Assembly: GCF_900142665.1 (NCBI RefSeq)
Contig: NZ_FRBR01000017.1
Span: forward strand, 1-54,948
DNA: 54,948 nucleotides
Origin: Roseovarius pacificus
GTDB lineage: Bacteria > Pseudomonadota > Alphaproteobacteria > Rhodobacterales > Rhodobacteraceae
Direction of reading: 5' to 3'
Position 1 is the first letter of the stretch; each line of letters begins with the position of its first letter. Positions 48,576 to 54,948 of the stretch are shown here, piece by piece. The notes below the pieces were generated by a model, which made no database searches, had not been told where the DNA came from, and was given only the letters and a program-made list of their open reading frames with translations. The translations under genes and the position numbers were made by a program.

Positions 48576-50357
48576 TCACTCACCCAGGGCGATGCCTTCG
48601 CGCCTTGGATCGGCCCCGCCACGCAACACCTCGCCAATGGAAATGGCATGCAGGCCGGAAACCAGAGGCTGCCGCGACACCTCGTACCCCATCTCCGCGA
48701 GGTCCGATGCCAAACTAGGCGATACGCGGCCTGCCTCGACATCGAACTCACCGAAGCGATTGACCATATTGGGCAGGCTAACCGCCTGTTGCACATCCAT
48801 TTTCCAGTCCAGATGCGCGATGATCGCCTTGACCACATAGCCGATGATCCGGCTGCCGCCGGGGCTGCCCACGATCAAAACCGGCTCGCCATCCTTCAAG
48901 ACAATCGTCGGCGCCATCGAGGAACGCGGCCGCTTGCCCGGCTCTACCCGGTTGGCCACCGGAACGCCGTCTTCATGACTTTGAAAGGAAAAGTCGGTCA
49001 GTTCGTTGTTCAACAAGAACCCGCGTACCATCAGACGCGACCCAAAGGCATTTTCAATCGTCGTCGTCATCGACAAAGCATTGCCATACCGATCCACGAT
49101 GGAGATATGCGAGGTCGAAGGAAACTCGATCGCCGCGTCGTCCGCCAGGTTCAGGCTATGGTCGAATTCGGGCTTTCCGGGCGCCACCTCGGGCAAAACA
49201 TCGTCACCACGCAACAATTCTGAACGTGTTTTCATATAGTTACGCGACACCAACCCCTGAACCGGCACCGGCACGAAATCACTGTCCGCCATGTATCGGC
49301 CCCGGTCCGCAAAAGCCAGACGGCTGGCATCGCCGATCAGTCGCCACGCCTGCGCACTGTCCGCCCCCATAGCCGCCAGGTCATATGGCTCCAGCATCCC
49401 CAGAATTTGCCCGACCGTCAGCGCCCCCGATGACGGCGGGCCCATACCGCAGACTTCATACACACGATATGGAACACAAACCGGATCACGTTCCCTGACC
49501 CGGTAAATGGCCAGATCGACCTCGCTCATCACGCCGGGATTGCCCGGCGCGGATTGCACCGTCTGAACGATGTCTCTTGCGATATCGCCTGTGTAAAAGG
49601 CTTCGGCCCCCTCTTCGGCAAGGCTGCGCAGACTGCGGGCATAAGCCGGATTTTGCAGGCGCGCACCGACTTCGAGCAAACCGTCATCGGGGAAAAAATA
49701 TGCGCGTGTCGACTCGAAACGCGATAGTTTCAGCGCATCCCCCGCCACCATCAACGCCAGCCTCGGGCTGACCTCAAACCCGTCTTCGGCCAGCCGAATG
49801 GCATCATCGAACAATCCGGCCCACTCTGCACGGCCCCACCGGTCATGCGCCGACTGCATCAGCGCGGGCGTGCCCGGCACCCCGACCGACCGGCCACCGA
49901 CAACCGCGTCATAGAAAGACAGCGGCTGACCTTCGGCATCCTGAAACAGCCTCGGTGTCGCCGCCAGCGGCGCGGTTTCGCGGCCATCCAATGTGGTGAT
50001 TTCCCCCGTCGCGCCATCGCGCCAGACCAGAAACGCGCCGCCTCCAAGCCCGGAACTCTGCGGCTCGACCAGCCCCAGAACGGCCTGGACCGCCACCATC
50101 GCATCCGCGGCCGTCCCGCCGGCTTTCAACACCGTTGCCCCGGCATCGCTGGCCAGTGGATTCGCGGCAACCACCATCCAGTTTTCGGCCACAACCGCAC
50201 GGCCATCGGCCTTGGCGTCCTGCGCGGCCCTGACTGCCGGAGACACCTGAACGAGCCCCGCACCGGCTCCTTCGGGCGCGACCGTATCAGCCGCCTGCTG
50301 CCCCCATACCGGCGCGCCCGCCAACATGAAACACGCGAGAATGTGCAGTAACTTCAT
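48576..50357 (-). CDS. ggt: Gamma-glutamyltransferase
   Basis: This 593-residue periplasmic enzyme cleaves and transfers the gamma-glutamyl group of glutathione. The signal peptide is MKLLHILACFMLAGAPVWG. The autoprocessing nucleophile is most likely T415 in PSTSHISIVD, splitting the chain into large and small subunits. Substrate-binding motifs GLGGGAFLVW and GSPGGSRIIG are present. With the ChaC-type enzyme and GloB this is the third glutathione gene in the window, though not linked to them. Confidence 0.93.
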   Translation of the reverse strand: MKLLHILACFMLAGAPVWGQQAADTVAPEGAGAGLVQVSPAVRAAQDAKADGRAVVAENWMVVAANPLASDAGATVLKAGGTAADAMVAVQAVLGLVEPQSSGLGGGAFLVWRDGATGEITTLDGRETAPLAATPRLFQDAEGQPLSFYDAVVGGRSVGVPGTPALMQSAHDRWGRAEWAGLFDDAIRLAEDGFEVSPRLALMVAGDALKLSRFESTRAYFFPDDGLLEVGARLQNPAYARSLRSLAEEGAEAFYTGDIARDIVQTVQSAPGNPGVMSEVDLAIYRVRERDPVCVPYRVYEVCGMGPPSSGALTVGQILGMLEPYDLAAMGADSAQAWRLIGDASRLAFADRGRYMADSDFVPVPVQGLVSRNYMKTRSELLRGDDVLPEVAPGKPEFDHSLNLADDAAIEFPSTSHISIVDRYGNALSMTTTIENAFGSRLMVRGFLLNNELTDFSFQSHEDGVPVANRVEPGKRPRSSMAPTIVLKDGEPVLIVGSPGGSRIIGYVVKAIIAHLDWKMDVQQAVSLPNMVNRFGEFDVEAGRVSPSLASDLAEMGYEVSRQPLVSGLHAISIGEVLRGGADPRREGIALGE

Positions 50358-50405
50358 CTTTTGCGCCTCCCCTGCCCGACCGGGACACAGGCATCGGGCA
50401 TGATG

Positions 50406-51392
50406 CTATAACATCGCCGGGACCACCTGATCGGGCGGACGATGCCCGTCATCGAAAGTCTTGATGTTCAGGATCACCTTTTCGCCCATTTCAAGACGCC
50501 CCTCGACCGTCGCCGACCCCATATGAGGCAACAAAACAACGTTGTTGAGTTCACGCAAACGCGGGTTCACATCCGTCCCGTTTTCATAGACATCCAGCCC
50601 CGCGCCAGCGATCTCGCCCGCCCGCAACATGCGCGTCAGGGCATTTTCGTCGATCACCTCGCCCCGGCTGGTGTTCACGATCACAGCGTCTGGCTTCATC
50701 AGTTTCAGTCGCCGGGCATTCATTAAATGGAAGGTCGAAGGCGTATGCGGGCAATTGATGCTGATCACATCCATCCGCGCCACCATCTGATCCAGGCTCT
50801 CCCAATACGTGGCCTCGAGCTCTTCCTCGATCTCCGGGCGCAGACGGCGGCGATTGTGATAGTGGATCTGCATACCGAAGGCCGATGCGCGGCGGGCGAC
50901 CGCCTGACCGATCCGCCCCAGCCCCAGAATACCCAGCCTGCGCCCCGCCACACGACCGCCCAACAGGGCCGTGGGCGACCATCCCTGCCAGTCCCCCGAT
51001 TGCATGATCGCAAGCCCCTCGGGGATGCGCCGCGTCACACCGAGAATCAGCGCCATGGCCATATCCGCGGTATCCTCGGCCGCCACACCGGGGGTATTGG
51101 AAACCAGGATGCCGTGCTGCCGGGCGGTCTGAACATCGATATGATCGACCCCCGCGCCATAGTTCGCGATCAGCTTCAAGCGATCCCCCGCCTGTGCGAT
51201 CAGGGTCGAGTCGATCCGGTCGGTCAGGGTGGGCACCAGGATATCGGCCTGCTGGACGGCCTGCGTCAGCTCGGAGCGGCTCATCGGGCTGTCATCCTCG
51301 CGCAGAGTAACGTCGAACAATTCCTGCATCCGCCGTTCGACCGCGTCAGGCAAGCGTCGCGTTACGACAACACTCAGGCGTTCAGATGGCAT
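50406..51392 (-). CDS. D-2-hydroxyacid dehydrogenase (glyoxylate reductase-like)
   Basis: This 328-residue oxidoreductase is closest to glyoxylate/hydroxypyruvate reductases. The NAD(P)-binding loop is LGLGRIGQAVARRA near residue 157. The catalytic Arg is in VNTSRGEVIDENAL, the Glu in VYENGTDVNP and the His in LPHMGSATVEGR. It differs from the enzyme at 27964 and belongs to the GyaR/GhrB-type branch. It is 48 bases upstream of ggt on the same strand. Confidence 0.9.
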   Translation of the reverse strand: MPSERLSVVVTRRLPDAVERRMQELFDVTLREDDSPMSRSELTQAVQQADILVPTLTDRIDSTLIAQAGDRLKLIANYGAGVDHIDVQTARQHGILVSNTPGVAAEDTADMAMALILGVTRRIPEGLAIMQSGDWQGWSPTALLGGRVAGRRLGILGLGRIGQAVARRASAFGMQIHYHNRRRLRPEIEEELEATYWESLDQMVARMDVISINCPHTPSTFHLMNARRLKLMKPDAVIVNTSRGEVIDENALTRMLRAGEIAGAGLDVYENGTDVNPRLRELNNVVLLPHMGSATVEGRLEMGEKVILNIKTFDDGHRPPDQVVPAML

Positions 51393-51502
51393 CGGGCCCC
51401 TCCTTTCCCTTTCAATCGCTCTTGTCTGATGTCAGAGTGGCGCAGGAAAGCGCGGGGCACAAGAACCCCATCGCATCCGCGGGCAGAAATCGGATACCAG
51501 AC

Positions 51503-52012
51503 ATGAAATCAGTGCTTTCGCTGCTGAGCGTTCTTCTGCTGTCGGCAGGCGCAATCCTGATCCCTTCGACCTCCGGGGCGCAGGAGCGCGGCCCCGTGAC
51601 CAATCTTCCCCTGCCCCGGTTCGTTTCGATGAAAGCCAGCGAAGCGAACATTCGTCGCGGCCCCAGCCTGACTCATCGCATCGACTGGGTGTTCAAACGC
51701 AAGGACGCACCGCTGGAAATCACTGCGGAACACGGCCATTGGCGCCGCGTGCGCGACCGCGACGGAGCGGGCGGGTGGGTCCACTACTCCCTCCTGTCCG
51801 GTGTCCGAACAGTGATTGTGGAGAAAGACATGCTGGACCTTCTGGCGCGCCCGCAACCCGACACCATGGTCATTGCCCGGCTGGAACTCGGAGTCATCGC
51901 ACGGATTTCATCCTGCCAGCGTGACTGGTGTGAATTATCCGCAGGCGGCTACGAAGGCTGGGCGCCCAAAACGGATATATGGGGCATCCGCGCCGACGAA
52001 ATCCTCGATTGA
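51503..52012 (+). CDS. SH3 domain protein, exported
   Basis: This 169-residue protein has a signal peptide (LLSVLLLSAGAILIPSTSGA). A bacterial SH3 domain follows (SEANIRRGPSLTHRIDWVFKRKDAPLEITAEHGHWRRVRDRDGAGGWVH). A second half ends in CQRDWCELSAGGYEGWAPKTDIWG, with two Cys that may form a disulfide. Such proteins usually bind peptidoglycan in the periplasm. I prefer the ATG at 51503. A T-run (52034-52041) after an imperfect hairpin may terminate it. Confidence 0.85.
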   Translation: MKSVLSLLSVLLLSAGAILIPSTSGAQERGPVTNLPLPRFVSMKASEANIRRGPSLTHRIDWVFKRKDAPLEITAEHGHWRRVRDRDGAGGWVHYSLLSGVRTVIVEKDMLDLLARPQPDTMVIARLELGVIARISSCQRDWCELSAGGYEGWAPKTDIWGIRADEILD

Positions 52013-52093
52013 CGGCTGTTTCAAGAAAGCTGGATTTTTTTCGTTTCGGGCCTTGAACCACCCCGAGGTCCAGAGTAATTAGCGCGTCACCGT

Positions 52094-52168
52094 TGGGGTG
52101 TAGCCAAGTGGTAAGGCAGCGGTTTTTGGTACCGTGTATCGTAGGTTCGAATCCTACCACCCCAGCCA
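52094..52168 (+). tRNA. tRNA-Gln (anticodon TTG)
   Basis: The cloverleaf is complete: acceptor TGGGGTG/CACCCCA, D-arm GCCA..GGC, anticodon stem GCGGT/ACCGT with loop TTTTGGT (anticodon TTG), T-arm GTAGG/CCTAC with TTCGAAT, discriminator G and encoded CCA. The last 17 bases are also the start of the 293-bp inverted repeat and recur, inverted, at 54682-54698. Confidence 0.97.
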
Positions 52169-52444
52169 GGTCCTTCCGAATGATCAACCGATGAACCGAG
52201 CGGGATACCCCTCGCTCGAAAGTGCCCCGAACAATGCCCCCGCTCCGGGTGTCTCGGGTGACGGGTTCGATCGGCCCGGCGGGGCCTGTCCCACGCGGTC
52301 GTCGTCAGAGATAATCCGGATCGGACCCGTAGGCCCAGTGCTCCCAGTCGTCGCGCTTGTTGTCCTGTTGCGAGCCGATCTCCAAGTGTTCGGGGTTGAT
52401 GCAGCTACGGTTATGGCACCGGTGGCGGACGACGCGGTCGCGTG
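52152..52444 (+). repeat. Left arm of 293-bp inverted repeat
   Basis: The arm covers the last 17 bases of tRNA-Gln, 136 non-coding bases and the last 46 codons of the HNH gene with its stop. It matches the reverse complement of 54406-54698 with two mismatches, at the third positions of the Asp and Tyr codons in DPDYL. The non-coding part holds hairpins such as GGCCC-GGCG-GGGCC. Confidence 0.93.
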
Positions 52445-52670
52445 AGGCGATCTCTTGGTTCAGGACGCAGTAGATGAAGCGATAGGCCTCCCACTGGTGT
52501 CCGTTGAAGCGGACCTTCTGGGGCTTCACCGTGTCGGTCACCCGACAGCCATTCTCATCCACCCGCGCAGCCTCAATGAGAGAGAAGGCCCGTCGCCGGG
52601 CCTCCTCAAGATGGTTTTCGATTATGTCACGAAACCGTTCCTCGCTGTCGTCTTCGAAGTATTCCAACAT
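52305..52670 (-). CDS. HNH endonuclease
   Basis: This 121-residue nuclease is of the HNH homing/phage type. The C-terminal motif reads VVRHRCHNRSCINPEHLEIG, with H82, C84, C89, N91 and H94, followed by QQDNKRD. The first 50 residues are acidic and helical. AAGGAG lies before the start at 52670. It is the last gene of the element, 41 bases after the helicase. Its codons from about residue 76 to the end are duplicated in the right arm of the inverted repeat. Confidence 0.9.
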   Translation of the reverse strand: MLEYFEDDSEERFRDIIENHLEEARRRAFSLIEAARVDENGCRVTDTVKPQKVRFNGHQWEAYRFIYCVLNQEIASRDRVVRHRCHNRSCINPEHLEIGSQQDNKRDDWEHWAYGSDPDYL

Positions 52671-52711
52671 TATCTTCTCCTTACGATCATCAGCGGGTCC
52701 GGTTCCGGTGA

Positions 52712-54151
52712 TCAGTCAAATGCGAGACGCACGTCTGTGGCCATTCCGAAATGCTCCGCAAGATTCTCTTCGAAGCCGTCGGGACCTTTCAGCTTTCCGC
52801 GATCCGCGCAGTAGCCTTTCTCTACCCATATTGCTCTCACGTAATCGCATCCGCCCCATTTGACTTTGTCTTTCCACCAACCAAGTTCGGACATCAGATG
52901 TTTGGTGGATGAGATGTTGCCATCCAAGTCCCCCTTCACGATCTTTACGATGTCCTGCTCAGGCAACGCGTGGATACCTCGTTCGGCGAGACATTCGCGC
53001 AGCAAAGTCTTTCGCGTCGCTTCGGATGCGCCGTGAACCCGCCTCATCAGCGGTGTGGCATCATCGACGACGTTTAGAGTCCTCGCGTTGAAGCCCGGAG
53101 ACTGCTTCCGCTCCATAAGCGCCCGGTAAAGGGCGGCGATCTTACGGTCGTCCTGCATGAACTCGTGGAGTCCTCCGACAATCCCGGAGAACTCGAGCGC
53201 ATTCTGCCCGGATGCGTGGCCGTCATGGTCGACCTCGATCAGGTAGTACCTGCGATCTGCGGCCTCGATCCAGAGTGGCAGGTGGTTGGTCGTAAACAGG
53301 AAGCAGCAGAACTGCTTTACCTTTTCGGCGTCTACCCCCTTTCGTTCGGAAACGGTCGCAGTCTCAGTGATGTAAGTCTTCAACGCATTACCTTGGGACG
53401 AGCCACCCTTAAGGTTGACTTCCTCCGAGATCACCAGTTTGCTGGTCAGAACCGGCATGTTGAAGCGTCCTGTGAGCTTCTCAACGCTGTTCTGGACCAA
53501 GGTGTTCTCCTCGCCGAAGAGCCTCGCCACCAGCTTGCAAAGCGTACTTTTCCCGGAGCCTTTCGTTTCCGAGTAGAGCAGCGGTGCCCAAGCCGGTTTG
53601 TCGTCTTCATTCTGCAAGCTCCAGGACAGCCAATCCAGGAACTTTTTGCGCTCCTCGTCGCGGGTGAAGAAGACATCGAGGAAGTGTCCCGCAAGACCGA
53701 AATCCGCTTTCACGTCTTTCTCGTCCCGATAGGCAGGCTTTTTCCACGTGTTGACCTCTACGGTCCCGTTTCGCCATACGTACCGGTCGTCATGCCGGGG
53801 ACGACAGACCATGCCTCCGCTCCAAACCGGAATCGCCTGTTCCCGGTCGAAGTGCTTGGCTTCGAAGGTCCGTCTGAAGACATCCTTCAGGATCGCAGGT
53901 TCGCAGTACATTTTGCCATACTCCTCCTTGATCCTGATCAGACAGGCATGCTGGACGTCGTCTTTCGACAGCTTTACGTTCAACCGATCCACGGCGAAGT
54001 ATTTGCTGTCTTTGCGGACGTACCACGAGCTGATCGCCGTCGAGAGAGCGCTTACCGCCGCCTCGCGATCTTCGTCCGTGGTCTGCCTGTCATCACCTCC
54101 AACTTTCTGAGTTGCCGTTTCGTTCTTAATGAGTTTCAATTGTTCAGTCAT
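52712..54151 (-). CDS. SF3-type replicative helicase (DUF5906-like)
   Basis: This 479-residue protein resembles the helicase part of phage and plasmid primases (DUF5906/D5-like). Walker A is ETKGSGKST (about 195-203). Walker B/C regions are FNMPVLTSKLVISEEVN and FCCFLFTTNHLPLWIEAADRRY (sensor and arginine-finger region). An N-terminal region (1-180) without a recognisable primase active site precedes them. It likely unwinds DNA during replication of the element. Start overlaps the small gene upstream by 4 bases (ATGA). Base composition is lower in GC than the host genes. Confidence 0.85.
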   Translation of the reverse strand: MTEQLKLIKNETATQKVGGDDRQTTDEDREAAVSALSTAISSWYVRKDSKYFAVDRLNVKLSKDDVQHACLIRIKEEYGKMYCEPAILKDVFRRTFEAKHFDREQAIPVWSGGMVCRPRHDDRYVWRNGTVEVNTWKKPAYRDEKDVKADFGLAGHFLDVFFTRDEERKKFLDWLSWSLQNEDDKPAWAPLLYSETKGSGKSTLCKLVARLFGEENTLVQNSVEKLTGRFNMPVLTSKLVISEEVNLKGGSSQGNALKTYITETATVSERKGVDAEKVKQFCCFLFTTNHLPLWIEAADRRYYLIEVDHDGHASGQNALEFSGIVGGLHEFMQDDRKIAALYRALMERKQSPGFNARTLNVVDDATPLMRRVHGASEATRKTLLRECLAERGIHALPEQDIVKIVKGDLDGNISSTKHLMSELGWWKDKVKWGGCDYVRAIWVEKGYCADRGKLKGPDGFEENLAEHFGMATDVRLAFD

Positions 54152-54360
54152 AGAATTTGGTTCGCCTTATTATTATTGATTATGCCGTCACGAGCACCGC
54201 GACGGTGGCTTTGAACCTCCCGCTTCAACCTCTTCTCGCGTTTCCGAAACGCTTTATCAGGAGGTTCGTTGAAGTTTCGGGGAAACCGCCACACCGCTGG
54301 TTGGCGGGTCTGCTGCGTACTAGTCGGTGGCCCCTTTCGCCGCAACAAGGAGCGAGACAT
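54148..54360 (-). CDS. Small basic protein of the element (70 aa)
   Basis: This frame, coupled to the helicase gene by ATGA, encodes a 70-residue very basic protein. It begins MSRSLLRRKGPPTSTQQ, has AFRKREKRLKREVQSHRRGAR in its second half and ends NNNKANQIL. A GGAG lies 7 bases before the ATG at 54360; the frame is open to 54408. Coupling to the helicase suggests a DNA-binding accessory role in replication, but I recognise no family. Confidence 0.5.
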   Translation of the reverse strand: MSRSLLRRKGPPTSTQQTRQPAVWRFPRNFNEPPDKAFRKREKRLKREVQSHRRGARDGIINNNKANQIL

Positions 54361-54405
54361 AGGAGCGCTCCCGGACGTGTTCAAGAGGTCGGCCCCAAAA
54401 AAATC

Positions 54406-54545
54406 CACGCGACCGCGTCGTCCGCCACCGGTGCCATAACCGTAGCTGCATCAACCCCGAACACTTGGAGATCGGCTCGCAACAGGACAACAAGCGCGAC
54501 GACTGGGAGCACTGGGCCTACGGGTCCGATCCGGACTACCTCTGA
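54406..54545 (+). pseudogene. 3' fragment of the HNH endonuclease gene
   Basis: In plus orientation this segment encodes the last 46 residues of the HNH protein (RDRVVRHRCHNRSC... to DPDYL and a stop) but has no 5' part. The only differences from the intact copy are two synonymous third-position changes (GAT/GAC and TAT/TAC). It would become the 3' half of a complete gene if the segment between the inverted repeats flipped. Confidence 0.85.
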
Positions 54546-54698
54546 CGACGACCGCGTGGGACAGGCCCCGCCGGGCCGATCGAACCCGTCACCCGAGACA
54601 CCCGGAGCGGGGGCATTGTTCGGGGCACTTTCGAGCGAGGGGTATCCCGCTCGGTTCATCGGTTGATCATTCGGAAGGACCTGGCTGGGGTGGTAGGA
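54406..54698 (-). repeat. Right arm of 293-bp inverted repeat
   Basis: Reverse complement of 52152-52444 with 291 of 293 identical bases. It ends outward with the same 17 bases of the tRNA-Gln 3' end, but the rest of the tRNA is missing. The distance between the arms is 1,961 bases. Confidence 0.93.
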
Positions 54699-54853
54699 GA
54701 CCTTCGAAGCCGAAGATAACCATCCGAAACCGCCGACGACGCTCCCGACCGGGGCATTATCCGGGGGCGGTTTGGTCGGAAAAACAGAAAGGAAGGGTCC
54801 CGCAGGTGACCTGACCGGGGACGGCGAAGGCGGCTGTCTCACGCGTTCCCGAA
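54699..54853. other. 155-base segment between element and IS66 end
   Basis: No gene, tRNA or recognised repeat. The sequence is GC-rich with CCGGGGC/GCCCCGG-type words. It is either host flank or more of the element, interrupted by the IS. Confidence 0.4.
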
Positions 54854-54948
54854 GTAAGCGACGGCTGCAGGGCACGTGCATTTCAGCTTGACGAGTCGAA
54901 GTTCCACGGGAGGAGGTCGTCGATCTGGCTTTTGGGATGTCCTGCGGC
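54854..54948. mobile_element. IS66-family insertion sequence, partial at window edge
   Basis: The end GTAAGCGACGGCTGC at 54854 has the GTAAGCG start typical of IS66-family terminal repeats. Twenty-nine bases inside it lies the end of an IS66-type transposase gene. The rest of the element continues beyond the window. Confidence 0.7.
54883..54948 (-). CDS. IS66-family transposase, C-terminal end (partial)
   Basis: The minus-strand frame reads AAGHPKSQIDDLLPWNFDSSS and stop. IDDLLPWN(F/W) near the C-terminus is characteristic of IS66 TnpC transposases. Only 21 codons are in the window. Confidence 0.8.
   Translation of the reverse strand, partial: AAGHPKSQIDDLLPWNFDSSS

Larger units (their letters stand above)
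52152..54698. mobile_element. Small tRNA-Gln-linked element (HNH nuclease, SF3-type helicase)
   Basis: This 2.5-kb block begins inside the 3' end of tRNA-Gln. It carries three overlapping or closely spaced minus-strand genes typical of phage, satellite or plasmid replication. Both ends are a 293-bp inverted repeat. Insertion at a tRNA 3' end is typical of integrases, but no integrase is present here. It may be the residue of a larger island, a satellite using a partner's integrase, or a rearranged remnant. Confidence 0.7.

Noticed and set aside
52152..52168. Standard attL/attR pair of an integrated island
   Set aside because: The second copy of the tRNA 3' end inside the window is inverted, not direct, and no integrase is present.
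51894..52187. 97-codon minus-strand frame containing GVVGFEPTIHG
   Set aside because: This is the well-known spurious peptide produced by translating the antisense strand of a tRNA; here it crosses tRNA-Gln.
54381..54881. 166-codon minus-strand frame, and its partner at 52134-52445 on the plus strand
   Set aside because: Their shared peptide is only the antisense of the HNH gene 3' end and non-coding DNA inside the inverted repeat. The similarity reveals the repeat but is not a gene pair.

Overview
The window looks like chromosome from a marine Rhodobacterales (roseobacter-type) alphaproteobacterium. The evidence is the high GC, the gene families (DUF2125, DUF2948, UPF0262, Hint-domain protein, TIGR01459 HAD hydrolase), the murA-DUF2948-hisD-UPF0262-phosphatase order and GloB next to a methyltransferase. 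No species can be named from the sequence alone.

Layout. 1-660: AT-richer end with a decayed gene and CGTAC repeats. 661-10.4 kb: methyltransferase and GloB (divergent), ClpA with an M23 peptidase, a MotA/ExbB-like plus OmpA/MotB-like pair, a ChaC cyclotransferase and a DUF2125 protein. 10.4-16.4 kb: extensin-like lipoprotein, tyrosine/histidine genes, rpsD with its own promoter, a Hint-domain protein and an M24 hydrolase without metal ligands. 16.7-22.0 kb: a tightly overlapping minus-strand block (52-aa protein, murA, DUF2948, then hisD, UPF0262, LMW phosphatase, NTF2-like, GNAT). 22.1-28.9 kb: tRNA-Thr and the elongasome operon mreB-mreC-mreD-mrdA-rodA, followed by a 2-hydroxyacid dehydrogenase. 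28.9-41.9 kb: housekeeping and metabolic genes (uracil-DNA glycosylase, nicotinamidase, TrhO, MFS, KdsD-like, PanB-PanC, M20 peptidase, Rpe, thioesterase, PhnM-like, lipase, GreA/B-like). 42.0-44.1 kb: groES-groEL under a sigma70 promoter and a perfect CIRCE operator. 44.2-52.0 kb: TraB/GumN, Mn-pyrophosphatase, flavin reductase, HAD hydrolase, MaoC, gamma-glutamyltransferase, a second 2-hydroxyacid dehydrogenase and an SH3 protein.

The accessory part is 52.1-54.9 kb. Directly at tRNA-Gln lies a 2.5-kb element with a small basic protein, an SF3-type helicase and an HNH nuclease. It is bounded by a 293-bp inverted repeat with 291 identities. Each arm contains the last 17 bases of the tRNA and the 3' part of the HNH gene, so recombination between the arms would flip the 1,961-bp centre and rebuild an intact HNH gene at the other end. 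The window ends in an IS66-family element.

Other signals not explained by the genes are two arrays of exact 11-bp period, (ATACCGA-N4) x5 and x4, at 16.6 and 48.5 kb, and a CGTAC repeat family at 0.62 and 16.5 kb. They occupy intergenic sites just past the stop codons of minus-strand genes. No CRISPR array, rRNA gene or recognised defence system was seen.
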